Source of the DNA: Corticibacter populi
Lineage (GTDB): Bacteria > Pseudomonadota > Gammaproteobacteria > Burkholderiales > Burkholderiaceae_C
NCBI RefSeq assembly: GCF_004217315.1
Contig: NZ_SGWR01000002.1
Coordinates: 798,414 to 862,413, forward strand
Direction: 5' to 3'
Length of the DNA stretch: 64,000 nucleotides
Made by a program: the position numbers and the translations under genes. The notes under the pieces are model-generated. The model saw only the letters and a list, made by a program, of their open reading frames with translations, searched no databases and had not been told where the DNA came from. Shown piece after piece: positions 53,968 to 63,343 of this stretch (position 1 is its first letter; the number at the start of each line of letters is the position of its first letter).

Positions 53968-54238
53968 GGTCACACCAATGCGACCCATGGCAATGCGTGC
54001 GGCTGAGTGCGTTGGCTTGAGCCCCCTTTTGACCTTATTCCACACAAAACCGATTGATCGCTTCTGGCATTGACAGCACCGGGGAGTTCCATGGCGAAAA
54101 CCAGGCCTGCCTGCTCGCCATCGACAGCATGTGGAACTGGGCGCCAAGAAATGGCGAGACATCGGCGATCGGCCTGTTGCAGGCCTGAATTGCTGGCGTT
54201 TCCGCCATGATCGCAAAACTCGAAACCCGATTGCTCAC

Positions 54239-55384
54239 ATGTTCCGGATCAACCACGCATCGAACCGCATCGTCAAGTTGAAGGAAGTGAGTTTCTCGGA
54301 GCTTGGCTTCACGGAACGGCACCATCTTCAGGAATGGCTGGCCAACCAGCCCGACGCGCTCGGGGAGGAACTGCTGATCATCCAGAAGGAGTTCGACGGT
54401 TTCGACGACACGCGTGAGCGCTTGGACCTGCTGGCCATCGACAAGAACGGGAATCTGACCATCATCGAGAACAAGCTCGATGACTCCGGAAAAGATGTCG
54501 TTTGGCAGGCGCTCAAGTATGCATCGTACTGCTCGACGCTTTCAAAATCGCAGATCGCCGAGATATTCCAGAAGTATCTCGACAAGGCTCGGCCAGGGCA
54601 GGATGCGAAGGCGCTCATCTGCGACTTCCTCGGACAGGAGGAGTTCGCCGAAGTGGTGCTCAATCCGGGGAACGATCAGCGACTCATCATGGTGGCCGCA
54701 CAGTTCCGCAAGGAAGTGACATCCACCGTCCTTTGGCTCCTCAAGCATCGCGTCTTCGTCAAGTGTTTTCGAGCGACACCATTCAAGGATGGCAATGATC
54801 TTTTCCTGACGGTCGAGCAGGTCATTCCGCTTCCAGAGGCTGAAGAACTCATGATCGGCATCTCCGAGAAAGAAGATGAAGAGCAATCATCGGAGCGCGG
54901 GCAGGCGACACGGCATCAACTGCGCACCGACTTCTGGCATGCGGCTCTCGAAGCACTACGCACGGCGAACGTCGCCCTGTACGCCAACGTCAGTCCTAGC
55001 CGAGATCACTGGCTCAACGCTGGCTCGGGCACAAGCGGCATCTACTACTCGATGATCTTCAACCGTGACGAAACGCGGGTTGACTTTGCGCTCGGCACCC
55101 GGTCGAAAGAGGCCAACAAGGCTCTATTCGACCATCTCTTCGCGCGCCGTGAACAACTGGATGCCGAATTCGGTGCCCCACTGTCATGGCGCCGCATGGA
55201 CGACAAGAAAGTCTCACTCATCGAATGCGCCGCGCCTTTCGATGGGCATGACCGGGAAAACTGGCCCGTGATGATCGATTGGCTCGTCGATCACGTGAAG
55301 AAAATGGAGAAAGTCTTCGACAAGGAAGTCCCCGGGCTTCGGAACCTGGCGCGTACGCAGTTCTCGAAAGAAGCGGCGGCGTAA
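54239..55384 (+). CDS. Orphan protein with PD-(D/E)XK-like N-terminus and DUF4268
   Basis: This is a 381-residue protein. The N-terminal half has a restriction-endonuclease-like core: ERLDLLAIDKNGNLTIIENKLD (about 60-81) contains the Asp and Glu-x-Lys of a PD-(D/E)XK site, as in NucS/DUF91-type proteins. The C-terminal half resembles DUF4268 (WHAALEALRTANVALYANVSPSRDHW to the end). The ATG at 54239 begins the conserved-looking part; a start at 54131 adds non-homologous residues. The region is less GC-rich than its neighbours and lies just downstream of a tRNA gene, so acquisition is likely. DNA cleavage or phage defence is an inference. Confidence 0.8.
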   Translation: MFRINHASNRIVKLKEVSFSELGFTERHHLQEWLANQPDALGEELLIIQKEFDGFDDTRERLDLLAIDKNGNLTIIENKLDDSGKDVVWQALKYASYCSTLSKSQIAEIFQKYLDKARPGQDAKALICDFLGQEEFAEVVLNPGNDQRLIMVAAQFRKEVTSTVLWLLKHRVFVKCFRATPFKDGNDLFLTVEQVIPLPEAEELMIGISEKEDEEQSSERGQATRHQLRTDFWHAALEALRTANVALYANVSPSRDHWLNAGSGTSGIYYSMIFNRDETRVDFALGTRSKEANKALFDHLFARREQLDAEFGAPLSWRRMDDKKVSLIECAAPFDGHDRENWPVMIDWLVDHVKKMEKVFDKEVPGLRNLARTQFSKEAAA

Positions 55385-55412
55385 CCAGAGGATCCAGCCG
55401 TCCCGGCTTTCG

Positions 55413-56192
55413 TCATGTTGTGCCCTGCGCGCCTTGCACCGCCTCCCAGTGCCGCAGCACAGACCAGGCCAGCGCCTGGTTGGGGTCGACGCTGAGCCCC
55501 AGCAATGGCGACTGCCGATGCGCCAAGGCCAGCGGCACCTCCGTGCAAGCCAGGATCAGGTGCCGGGCGCCGCGCGCTGCCAGCGCGGCGGCGGCCTTCT
55601 CCAGCAGCGCGCTGCCTTCATCGAGCGCATTGCGCTTGATGGCGTAGCAGCCTGGCGTGAAGAGCTGCTCAAGCTCCTCGCTGGTGTTTTCCAGCACGCG
55701 CCAGCCATGCTGCTGCAGCCTGTCCTGGTAAAGGCGTGCCCGCAGCGCGCCTTTGGTCGCAACGAGCCCGACGCACCGCTCCGCGCGGCCCGCTCCATCC
55801 TCGCCCGCATGGCGCTGCTCCAGGACTTCGAGCGTCGCATCCACGATGTGCAGGAGTGGCGCCGGGCTGGCCCTTCTGAGTGGCTCGATCCAGTGGTGCA
55901 CCGTGTTGCAGGGCATGACGATCAACGTCGCCCCGGCCTGATTGAGGCCGGCCACGGCGTCAAGCAATTGCGGCAGCGGTGAAGGCCCGGCACCGGCAAT
56001 GGCTTGCTGGCGGTCCGCGATCTGCGGCACGTTCCACACCACGGTCGGCACGTGGTCCTGGTCTCTTTGCGCGGGGGTTGACAGCACCAGCTTGTGCAGA
56101 AAGTCGACCGTGGCCAGCGGCCCCATGCCGCCCAGCACGCCAAGCCGGAACGTGGGCGGCATGGCTTCAACAAGGTGTCGGATCTCGTTCAT
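55413..56192 (-). CDS. Aspartate/glutamate racemase-family protein
   Basis: This is about 259 residues of the cofactor-independent Asp/Glu racemase superfamily. It has LGVLGGMGPLATVDFLHKLV near the start, the first catalytic Cys in VMPCNTVHHW and the second in LILACTEVPLA. Start choice is uncertain: ATGs at 56231, 56192 and 56162 all lack a good ribosome-binding site, and 56192 is taken. It follows the ABC ATPase of the sulfonate-type importer on the same strand by about 67 bases and may be co-transcribed with it, hinting at import of an amino acid-like substrate. That link is inference. Confidence 0.85.
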   Translation of the reverse strand: MNEIRHLVEAMPPTFRLGVLGGMGPLATVDFLHKLVLSTPAQRDQDHVPTVVWNVPQIADRQQAIAGAGPSPLPQLLDAVAGLNQAGATLIVMPCNTVHHWIEPLRRASPAPLLHIVDATLEVLEQRHAGEDGAGRAERCVGLVATKGALRARLYQDRLQQHGWRVLENTSEELEQLFTPGCYAIKRNALDEGSALLEKAAAALAARGARHLILACTEVPLALAHRQSPLLGLSVDPNQALAWSVLRHWEAVQGAQGTT

Positions 56193-56259
56193 CTGTGCAA
56201 AGGGAACATGGAGAGCCAATTGCGCGGCCATGGCGGCCAGGCTGCCGGCTTGCTGAATC

Positions 56260-57108
56260 TCAGGCGACCTTGGCCGCAACGTCCGGCGCGTCCGCGGGCA
56301 ACTCCAGCGGGGCCTGGCCCAGCATATGGCTGCTCTCTTCGCGCAACGCCTGCAGGATCTGCTTCTTGATGGGTGCGTATGCGCGCTCCAGAAAGAGCGC
56401 ATCGGGCCGGCGCGGGCGCGCGAACGGCACGTCGATGATCTCCCGGACCCGCCCGGGGTGGGCGCTCATGAGGACGATGCGATCGGCCAGGAACAAGGCC
56501 TCGTCCACGTCATGCGTGACGAACACGATGGTCGTACCGGTCTGCGCCCAGATGCGATTGAGCAGATCCTGCATGACCAGCCTGGTCTGGGCGTCCAATG
56601 CGCCGAAGGGCTCATCCATCAGCAGCACCTGGGGCCCGGGCAGCCAGGCGCGGGCAAGCGCCACCCGCTGACGCATGCCGCCCGAGAGCTGCCAGGGATA
56701 GTGGTCGGCATACTTTTCCAGGCCGATCTGCTGCAGGTAATGCCGTGCCGCAGGCAGGTAGTCCTGCTGCGCCTGCCTGGCCATGCGCGGGCCGAACACG
56801 ACGTTCTGCAGCACGGTCAGCCAGGGAAACAGGTTGGGCTGCTGGAAAACCATGCCACGCTGCGGCGAAGGCCCCTGGATGGGGCGTCCATCGAGGCTCA
56901 GGCGGCCCTGGTCCTGCCGCTCGAAGCCGGCGAGCAGATTGAGTATCGTGGACTTGCCGCAGCCCGACGGCCCCAGCAGGCAGACGAACTCGCCGGCCAA
57001 GACGTCCAAGCTGACGCCCTCGAGTACGGTGAGGGTTTGCTCGGCATGCCGGCCGTGGGCAAAGGATTTCCCCACCGATTCCAGCCGGATCTTGACTGTC
57101 TGGTTCAT
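56260..57108 (-). CDS. ABC ATPase of nitrate/sulfonate/taurine type (SsuB/TauB-like)
   Basis: This is a 282-residue ABC ATPase. Walker A is GPSGCGKSTILNLLAGF (about 47-63). The Q-loop is MVFQQPNLFPWLTV, the signature LSGGMRQRVALARAW (about 144-158), Walker B VLLMDEPFGALDAQT and the H-loop VTHDVDEALFLADRI. The sequence is typical of TauB/SsuB. The C-terminal tail of about 30 residues (PLELPADAPDVAAKVA) is extra. The start overlaps the permease stop by ATGA, so it is coupled to it. Confidence 0.95.
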   Translation of the reverse strand: MNQTVKIRLESVGKSFAHGRHAEQTLTVLEGVSLDVLAGEFVCLLGPSGCGKSTILNLLAGFERQDQGRLSLDGRPIQGPSPQRGMVFQQPNLFPWLTVLQNVVFGPRMARQAQQDYLPAARHYLQQIGLEKYADHYPWQLSGGMRQRVALARAWLPGPQVLLMDEPFGALDAQTRLVMQDLLNRIWAQTGTTIVFVTHDVDEALFLADRIVLMSAHPGRVREIIDVPFARPRRPDALFLERAYAPIKKQILQALREESSHMLGQAPLELPADAPDVAAKVA

Positions 57109-57926
57109 GCGTCCTTCCCTGCCCAGGGCACCAGGCGACGCTGCAGGAGCACCAAGGCGGCATCAAAGAGGTATCCGATCAGGCCCAGCAGGAAAATGCC
57201 GACCATGACCACATCGGTGCGCAGGTAAGTGCCTGCATTGAGCACCATCCAGCCCAGGCCGGATTCGGCCGCGACCAGTTCCGCCGCGATCAGCGAGGTC
57301 CAGCCGATGCCGATGGCCAGGCGGATGGTGGTGAAGATCTCCGGCAGGGCATTGGGCAGGATGACGTGCCAGAAAATCTGGTGGCGGCTGGCGCCCAGCG
57401 TGGCCGCAGCCCGGATGCGTTGCTGCCCGACATTGAGCACGGCAGCGGCAGACCCCACCAGCACGCTGAGCAGGGTGGAGATGAAGATCAGGAAGAACTT
57501 CGAGCCCTCGCCAATGCCGAACCACACGACCACCAGCGGAATCAGCGCGATTTTCGGCAGTGGCCGCAGAAACTGGACGAACGGATCGAGCACGGCGGCC
57601 AGCCATGGCGTGCGGCCCATCAGCAGGCCCACCGGCACACCGATGGCAATGGCCGCCACAAAGGCCGAGCCGGCCCGGGCCACGCTGATGCCGATGTGGT
57701 GCCACAGGCTCGATTGCCGGTAGCCATTCTCGGCAAGATCGAGCGTGGTGCGTAGCACCTCCCCCAATGGTGGCAGCAGCAAGGGATTGATCCAGCCGGC
57801 CGTGCCGGCGATCTGCCAGAGTGCCAGAAATGCCAGCACCGATGCCACGCTGATGGCGGCCAGCTTCCATGAAGCAGAAAAGGCCAGACGCCCGCGTCTG
57901 GCCGCACGGTTCGCAGGGGCCGTCAT
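57105..57926 (-). CDS. ABC permease of nitrate/sulfonate/taurine type (SsuC/TauC-like)
   Basis: This is a 273-residue inner-membrane permease with about six TM helices. The EAA-type loop is AAATLGASRHQIFWHVILPN (about 171-190), matching the TauC/SsuC group. It pairs with the ATPase 56260-57108 (ATGA overlap) and with the binding protein 57927-58958, whose stop directly abuts this start. The residue pattern FLRPLPKIALIPLVVVWFGIGE (about 128-149) is the family signature. Confidence 0.95.
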   Translation of the reverse strand: MTAPANRAARRGRLAFSASWKLAAISVASVLAFLALWQIAGTAGWINPLLLPPLGEVLRTTLDLAENGYRQSSLWHHIGISVARAGSAFVAAIAIGVPVGLLMGRTPWLAAVLDPFVQFLRPLPKIALIPLVVVWFGIGEGSKFFLIFISTLLSVLVGSAAAVLNVGQQRIRAAATLGASRHQIFWHVILPNALPEIFTTIRLAIGIGWTSLIAAELVAAESGLGWMVLNAGTYLRTDVVMVGIFLLGLIGYLFDAALVLLQRRLVPWAGKDA

Positions 57927-58958
57927 TCAGTTCTTGCCGGCCTTGGCCGCTTCTTCCAGATAGCGGGTATTGATGGCACCGGCATAACTGGCCGGCACAT
58001 CGGACTTGCGAAGCTCCCCGATGGCCGCCAGGAACTCGGCGGCTTCCTGGTAGGACCTGGCGATGCGGGAACTCGCCTTGGTGTGGCTGTCACCCAGGTA
58101 GTCCGGCGTCAGCTGCTCCTGGATGGAGGGGTATTGCAGACCACCCAGCGTGCTGCGCACGGTGTCCACCGGAATGTCCAGGTGCTTGGCGATCTTCTGC
58201 GAGGCGGCTTCCGGATCGGCCGTGTATTCATCGATCTTCTGCTGCGCCACCTGCAGGAACTTCACGATCAGCTCGGGGTTCTTCTCCGCGAATTCCTTGC
58301 GCGCCACGAAGTTGTTGAAGACCAGGACCCCATGCCTGGCCAGGTTCTGCGTGGCATAGATCTCTTTGCCGTCTGCCGCTTCGAGTTGCTGGCTGAAGGG
58401 CCCCCAGACGTAGGCCGCATCGATGTCACCGCGCTGCCATGCCGACACGATCTCGGCCGGCTTGAGGGCCACGGTGCGAATCTTCGAGCGGTCCGCGCCA
58501 TTGCCATCGAGCTTGACGGCCAGTTCGAAGGCGAACTGTGCCGTCGAGTTGGCCGGATAGGCCACGCGCTTGTCCTCCAGGTCCTTGATCGAAGCGATGC
58601 CGTTCTTGACAATCAGGCGCTCGGCCGTGGCAATGATTTCCGGCGTGCCAATGACCTCAATGGGCAGCTTGCGGGCGATGCCTGCTGCGGCCGGACTGGA
58701 GCCGAAGCGGGCAATATCGATTTCCTTGGCGGCGAAGAGCGAAAGCACGTCTGCGCCGGAATTGAATCCCACCCACTTCACCGGTACGCCGAAGGCCTGA
58801 TCGAATGACTTGTCGATTTGACCCAGCACCCAGGCACGCGGCCCGCCGGCCCACGCGAAACGGACCTCCTTGATTCCCTCCTGCGCCCAGACGTTTGCGC
58901 TGGAAGCCAAGGCCGCGGCGGCCAGAACCACCGCCATCAGTTTTTTCAATGACTGCAC
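57927..58958 (-). CDS. Periplasmic binding protein of taurine/sulfonate type (TauA/SsuA-like)
   Basis: This is a 343-residue NMT1/SsuA-type periplasmic receptor. The signal peptide is MQSLKKLMAVVLAAAALASSANVWA, cleaved before QEG. Ligand-domain marks are VLSLFAAKEIDIARFGSSPA, the NSTAQFAFELAVKLDG region (TauA-like NSTAQ) and WQRGDIDAAYVWGPF (about 175-189). The GTG at 58958 is preferred because GGAGAG lies 6 bases upstream; the alternatives are a TTG four codons earlier and an ATG seven codons later. It is the first gene of a four-gene operon. Sulfonate versus amino acid-like ligand cannot be decided. Confidence 0.9.
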   Translation of the reverse strand: MQSLKKLMAVVLAAAALASSANVWAQEGIKEVRFAWAGGPRAWVLGQIDKSFDQAFGVPVKWVGFNSGADVLSLFAAKEIDIARFGSSPAAAGIARKLPIEVIGTPEIIATAERLIVKNGIASIKDLEDKRVAYPANSTAQFAFELAVKLDGNGADRSKIRTVALKPAEIVSAWQRGDIDAAYVWGPFSQQLEAADGKEIYATQNLARHGVLVFNNFVARKEFAEKNPELIVKFLQVAQQKIDEYTADPEAASQKIAKHLDIPVDTVRSTLGGLQYPSIQEQLTPDYLGDSHTKASSRIARSYQEAAEFLAAIGELRKSDVPASYAGAINTRYLEEAAKAGKN

Positions 58959-59537
58959 TTCACTCTCCAATAAATTGACAGGCGGAGTGTAGTTGGGCTC
59001 ATTGCTTATTGGAAAGACATTGTTTCACTTAGTTTATGAATATGGGTTTTATAGGGGTTGGCATTTGCCCTTCGGGCGCGTCCAAGCATATGTTTCATTC
59101 CTATATCACAACTTCAGGCACGAAGTGCAAAGGAATCAGTAAAAAATAATAGCAAGAAGCGGCCTCATACCCCAGAATCATATGACATGCATATTTATGC
59201 ATAAGTCCTTGAAAATCGCTTCCTCAATCCATGCCGAGTGCATTGCCTGCGAAGGGTCGCATCCCGAATGCCTGTGGCAGCGAGACCGGCCACCCCTGTG
59301 ATGACCCATGGCACGCGCCGGGACTGCCGGGCGCGGCAAAGACTCGTGCAGCGACATCACCGAGCCGGCGCCAGCTGGCGACCAGCGACTCGGGCTTGCC
59401 GTCCTCCGCAGGAGTGGTGCCCGGCGATCGCATAAGCCCTGTCACTATTAGCTAATGGAATTTTATTGTTTGACGCTACCGCATGGCGTCATCAGAATCG
59501 GCGGTCTTTCAATCCTCAAGCGATGCGGAGTTTCCTG
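58959..59537. other. 579-base divergent regulatory region, AT-rich on the left
   Basis: No convincing gene is present. The left half (58960-59210) is unusually AT-rich and contains a perfect ATGCATA-TT-TATGCAT palindrome at 59187-59202. Near the right end, ATTAGCTAAT (59447-59456) is another exact palindrome, about 80 bases before the oppA-like start. Both operons probably have promoters and regulator sites here. The middle (59230-59430) is GC-rich with only unsupported short frames. Confidence 0.5.
59187..59202. promoter_or_regulatory. ATGCATA-TT-TATGCAT palindrome
   Basis: A perfect inverted repeat with two-base spacer lies in the AT-rich divergent region, 229 bases upstream of the TauA-like start and 336 before the oppA-like start. 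The binder is unknown. Confidence 0.45.
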
Positions 59538-61142
59538 ATGACGAATTTCAAGCGCTGGCGTATGGGCGTGCTGCTTTCCTTCATGAGCACATGGGCACTG
59601 GCCAGCGGCCATGCCGCGGAACCACGGCATGGTGGGACCTTGACGGTGATTGCACAGCCGGAGCCGGTGATTCTCACCGCAGCGCTAAGCACATCTTCGC
59701 CCACGGGGTTTTTCAGCGGAAATGTTTTTGACGGCTTGATCGAATATGACCGCGAATTCGGCCTGAAACCGGGTCTGGCGGTCAAATGGGGACTGTCGGA
59801 AGACGGGAAAATCCTGACGCTGAATCTGCGCGAGGGCGTGCTCTGGCACGATGGCGAGCCATTTACCGCGGCCGACGTCAAATGGACGCTGGAGAATGTC
59901 TGGCAGAAATACCATCCAAGGAATCAGGCGCTGTTTGCCAATGTCGAGCGTGTCGAAACGCCGGACGACCATACGGTGGTGATTCATTTCAGCAAGCCGT
60001 CGCTGGCGATTCTCAGCTCCCTCAATTCGAATGGCGCGCAAGTCTTGCCGCGCCACCTGTATGAAGGCACGGACATTCTCAACAATCCGTACAACAACAA
60101 GCCGGTCGGGACCGGCCCGTTCGTCTTCAAGGAATGGAGCAAGGGCAACCACATCGTGCTGGAACGCAATCCCCACTACTGGGACGAGGGCAAGCCCTAC
60201 CTGGATCGGGTGATCTACCGCGTCATCCCCGATGCCGGGGCGCGCACCGCCGCCATCGAGAAGGGCGAGGTGCAGTACGCATTCTTCAGTCCGGTACCGG
60301 CACGCGATGCCGAGCGGCTCTCCAAGCTGCCGACCATCCAGCTGGAGACCAAGGGCTACGAGTGGCTCTCGCCCTGGCTGTTCCTCGACCTGAATGTCGA
60401 GCGCGAGCATTTCAAGGACGTGCGGGTGCGGCAGGCGATCTACCACGCAATCGACCGGGAAGCCTACAAGCGCGTGGTCTGGTTCGGTTTTGGCAAGCCG
60501 GCGATCAGCCCGGTCGTCTCGACGCTGGCGACCTTCCACGACGCTTCGGTTCCGCAGTATCCATACGATCCGGCCAAGGCCGAGCAGCTGCTGGACGAGG
60601 CGGGTCTCAAGCGTGGTGCCGACGGCACGCGCCTGCGCATCCATCTCGACTACCTGCCGTACGGGGAGGAGTTCCGGCGCAGTGCGGAGTTCTTCAAGCA
60701 GGCGCTCAAGCGGGTGGGCATCGAAGCGGAGATCCGCACGCAGGACACCCCGACCTACACGCGGCGCATCTATGGCGATCGTGACTTCGATGTCACCGTC
60801 CAGTGGTACTCCGGATTTGCCGATCCGCTGGTGGGCGTGACGCGCGAGTACAACTCCGACGGCATCGGCAAGAACATCCCGTTCACCAACGGGCCGGGCT
60901 ACCGCAACGAGAAGGTCGACCAGTTGATTGCCCAGGCGCAGAGCTCCGGCAACCAGGACGAGCGCATCCAGCTGTTCCATGCATTCCAGCAGCAGGTGCA
61001 AAAGGATGTGCCATCCCTGCCGGTGCTGGAGCTGGAGTTCTTCACGCTGCATGCGGCCGACCTGAACGACACGGTCACCAGCGTCGACCAGATCTACGCC
61101 TCCTTCAAGAACGCCTGGTACACCGATCCGTCCAAGCGCTGA
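59538..61142 (+). CDS. Peptide-type ABC binding protein (SBP_bac_5, DppA/OppA-like)
   Basis: This is a 534-residue periplasmic binding protein of the dipeptide/oligopeptide class. The signal peptide (hydrophobic VLLSFMSTWALASGHA) is followed by the mature start EPRHGGTLTVIAQPEP. Family blocks are LREGVLWHDGEPFTAADVKW (about 98-117), GTGPFVFKEW, the DVRVRQAIYHAIDREAY motif (about 296-312) and PYDPAKAEQLLDEAG. GGAG eight bases before the ATG at 59538 sets the start; in-frame ATGs at 59466 and 59523 give a longer, less signal-like N-terminus. It forms an operon with two permeases. Confidence 0.94.
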   Translation: MTNFKRWRMGVLLSFMSTWALASGHAAEPRHGGTLTVIAQPEPVILTAALSTSSPTGFFSGNVFDGLIEYDREFGLKPGLAVKWGLSEDGKILTLNLREGVLWHDGEPFTAADVKWTLENVWQKYHPRNQALFANVERVETPDDHTVVIHFSKPSLAILSSLNSNGAQVLPRHLYEGTDILNNPYNNKPVGTGPFVFKEWSKGNHIVLERNPHYWDEGKPYLDRVIYRVIPDAGARTAAIEKGEVQYAFFSPVPARDAERLSKLPTIQLETKGYEWLSPWLFLDLNVEREHFKDVRVRQAIYHAIDREAYKRVVWFGFGKPAISPVVSTLATFHDASVPQYPYDPAKAEQLLDEAGLKRGADGTRLRIHLDYLPYGEEFRRSAEFFKQALKRVGIEAEIRTQDTPTYTRRIYGDRDFDVTVQWYSGFADPLVGVTREYNSDGIGKNIPFTNGPGYRNEKVDQLIAQAQSSGNQDERIQLFHAFQQQVQKDVPSLPVLELEFFTLHAADLNDTVTSVDQIYASFKNAWYTDPSKR

Positions 61143-61143
61143 G

Positions 61144-62145
61144 ATGCCGTCGAACCGGGTTTGGCGCGCGAGGGCACGTGGATTGCTCTCGCGGCTTGCG
61201 CAGCTGGTGGGGGTGGTTCTGGCCATCGCCACCATCAATTTCTTCCTGTTGCGCCTGGCGCCGGGTGATGCCGTTCAGGTCATCGCCAGCGAGGCCGGCT
61301 CCGCCTCGCAGGAGTATGTCGAGGCCTTGCGCGCGCAGTTCGGCTTGGACCAGCCGCTGTGGCTGCAGTTCTGGCACTACCTCTCGGGCCTGCTGCGTTT
61401 CGACCTGGGCTATTCGTTCCGGCATGGGGCGCCGGTTGCCGAGCTGATCGCCGACCGCCTGCCGGCCACCCTTTTGCTGATGGGCGTGAGTGTGCTGCTG
61501 GCCGTCTTCATCGGTGGCACGCTGGGTATTCTGGCGGCCTACCGCGCCGGCCGATGGCCCGATCTGCTGATCTCCATCGTCGCCCTGCTCTGCTTTGCCA
61601 CGCCGCTGTTCCTCATCGGCCTGGGCCTGGTGGTCGTTTTCTCGGTCTGGCTGGACTGGCTGCCGGTTGGCGGCATGTTCAACCTCGCCGCGCAGGCGCA
61701 GGGTTGGGCCCATGTGCTGGATGTGGCCCGGCATCTGATCCTGCCGGCCTTGACCCTGGCGCTTTTCTACATGGCCGTGTATGTGCGGCTGATGCGCGCC
61801 AGTGTGATCGAGGTGCGGCGCCAGGACTATGTGCGCACGGCCGTCTCGCGCGGCAATGCGCCACTGCGCGTGCTGCTCGTCCATGTGCTGCGCAACGCAG
61901 CGCTGCCGCTGGTGACGATGCTGGGCGTGCAGGCCAGCTCCATCATCGGCGGTGCCGTGGTGGTGGAGACCGTCTTTTCCTGGCCGGGCCTGGGGCGGCT
62001 GGCCTTCGAGGCCTTGTACCAGCGCGAGCTGACCCTGCTGGTGGGGATCCTGCTGTGCAGTTCCATCCTGGTGGTGCTGGTCAACTGGCTGGTCGATTTC
62101 ACCTATGCCGTCCTGGACCCCCGCATCCGGAGTGCCCGCTCATGA
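61144..62145 (+). CDS. Peptide-type ABC permease, DppB/OppB-like
   Basis: This is a 333-residue inner-membrane permease with about six TM helices and the DppB pattern: FFLLRLAPGDAVQVIA near the N-terminus, DQPLWLQFWHYLSGLLRFDLGYSF (about 77-100) and the EAA loop RGNAPLRVLLVHVLRNAALP (about 238-257). It begins 1 base after the binding-protein stop and overlaps the next permease by ATGA, so all three are translated together. Confidence 0.95.
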   Translation: MPSNRVWRARARGLLSRLAQLVGVVLAIATINFFLLRLAPGDAVQVIASEAGSASQEYVEALRAQFGLDQPLWLQFWHYLSGLLRFDLGYSFRHGAPVAELIADRLPATLLLMGVSVLLAVFIGGTLGILAAYRAGRWPDLLISIVALLCFATPLFLIGLGLVVVFSVWLDWLPVGGMFNLAAQAQGWAHVLDVARHLILPALTLALFYMAVYVRLMRASVIEVRRQDYVRTAVSRGNAPLRVLLVHVLRNAALPLVTMLGVQASSIIGGAVVVETVFSWPGLGRLAFEALYQRELTLLVGILLCSSILVVLVNWLVDFTYAVLDPRIRSARS

Positions 62146-63017
62146 GTTCCGTGGCAATCAAGACCCCCGAAGCCATACGCTGGCGGCTCTCGCCGCAGCT
62201 GCGCCAGCTGGCGCGCTCGCCTTCCGCCGTCGTTGGCGCCCTGCTGCTGCTCGCGGTGCTGCTGATGGCCGGCAGCGCCGGCTGGCTTTTTCCGGAAGAT
62301 CCGCTGGCCATGGTCGCGGAGCCATTTCTGCGACCCGGCGCGGACCCCGCCTTCCCGCTGGGCACCGACATGATGGGGCGGGACATCCTGGCGGGCATCT
62401 TCCACGGCGCCCGCAGCTCGCTGGCCATTGCCCTGGCCGCGACCCTGGTGTCCCTGGTGCTGGGCGTGATGCTGGGGCTGATCGGCGGCTTTTATGGCGG
62501 CTGGCTCGATGCCGCCGTGGTGCGCGTCACCGAGTTCTTCCAGACCGTGCCGCCGTTCCTGTTCGCGCTGACCATCATCGCGGTCATCCAGCCATCGCTG
62601 TGGACCATCGCACTGGCCATCGGGCTGACCTCGTGGCCAGGTCTGGCCCGTCTGGTGCGGGCAGAGACGCTGCGCCTGCGGCATGGCGAGATGGTGCAGG
62701 CCAGCATCTCGCTGGGGGCCAGCGACGCCCGCATCATCGCCCGGGACATCCTGCCCAATGCCCTGGCGCCCATCCTGGTCTCCACCTCGCTGATCGTGGC
62801 CACCGCCATCCTGACCGAGTCGGCGCTGGCTTTCATGGGCCTGGGCGACCCCAACGTGGCCAGCTGGGGCAACATGGTCGGCTCCGGCCGCGAGGTGCTG
62901 CGCACCGACTGGTACATCGCGGCACTGCCTGGCCTTGCCATCCTGGTGACGGTGCTGGGCCTGAACCTGCTGGGCGACGGCCTGGCCGATGCGCTGGATC
63001 CGCGCAGCCGGCAGTGA
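62142..63017 (+). CDS. Peptide-type ABC permease, DppC/OppC-like
   Basis: This is a 291-residue inner-membrane permease, the partner of the DppB-like protein. Conserved parts are FPLGTDMMGRDILAGIFHGARSSLAIALAA (about 72-101), the FFQTVPPFLFAL segment and the EAA loop ISLGASDARIIARDILPNAL (about 188-207). GLGDPNVASWGNM follows near 232-244. It is the last gene of this operon. The ATPase for the system is encoded convergently, across repeat element copy C. Confidence 0.95.
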   Translation: MSSVAIKTPEAIRWRLSPQLRQLARSPSAVVGALLLLAVLLMAGSAGWLFPEDPLAMVAEPFLRPGADPAFPLGTDMMGRDILAGIFHGARSSLAIALAATLVSLVLGVMLGLIGGFYGGWLDAAVVRVTEFFQTVPPFLFALTIIAVIQPSLWTIALAIGLTSWPGLARLVRAETLRLRHGEMVQASISLGASDARIIARDILPNALAPILVSTSLIVATAILTESALAFMGLGDPNVASWGNMVGSGREVLRTDWYIAALPGLAILVTVLGLNLLGDGLADALDPRSRQ

Positions 63018-63076
63018 GTGGGGACCGAGAGCGTATGCAGCACGGAGGAGCGGCAGGCGGCCCCATCCCAACCTAA

Positions 63077-63343
63077 GAACCTGATCACGATCTTTTCGTG
63101 GGTCACGCAGGAGGTCAAAAATGCCGCGGGCAAGACGCCCGTCGCCGCCCAGACTGGCCGTCTGGGCAAGGCGGGCAACGCCGCCCGGTGCGTTTTTGAC
63201 CTCCTGCCCTTCGGGTTGTCCCGGCAGGCGCGCGCTGCGGTGTGACAAATCCTCGCCGGGCCACCAGCCCGTCTGCGGTTTGCGCCTTGCATCGCATCAC
63301 CTGTCGGGGCAACGTGGCCCGCGAAAAGATCGTGAACAGGTTC
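63077..63343 (-). repeat. GAACCTG element, copy C (MITE-like, reverse orientation)
   Basis: This is a 267-bp element with terminal inverted repeats (left GAACCTGATCACGATCTTTTC, right complement of GAACCTGTTCACGATCTTTTC) and an exact 3-bp target duplication TAA at 63074-63076 and 63344-63346. The 136-bp long arm is on the right (63208-63343). Inner inverted repeats GCAGGAGGTCAAAAATGC and GCGTTTTTGACCTCCTGC lie at 63107-63124 and 63190-63207 around a 65-bp loop. The loop itself contains CCCAGAC..GTCTGGG. It is the most complete copy and carries no transposase. Confidence 0.85.
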
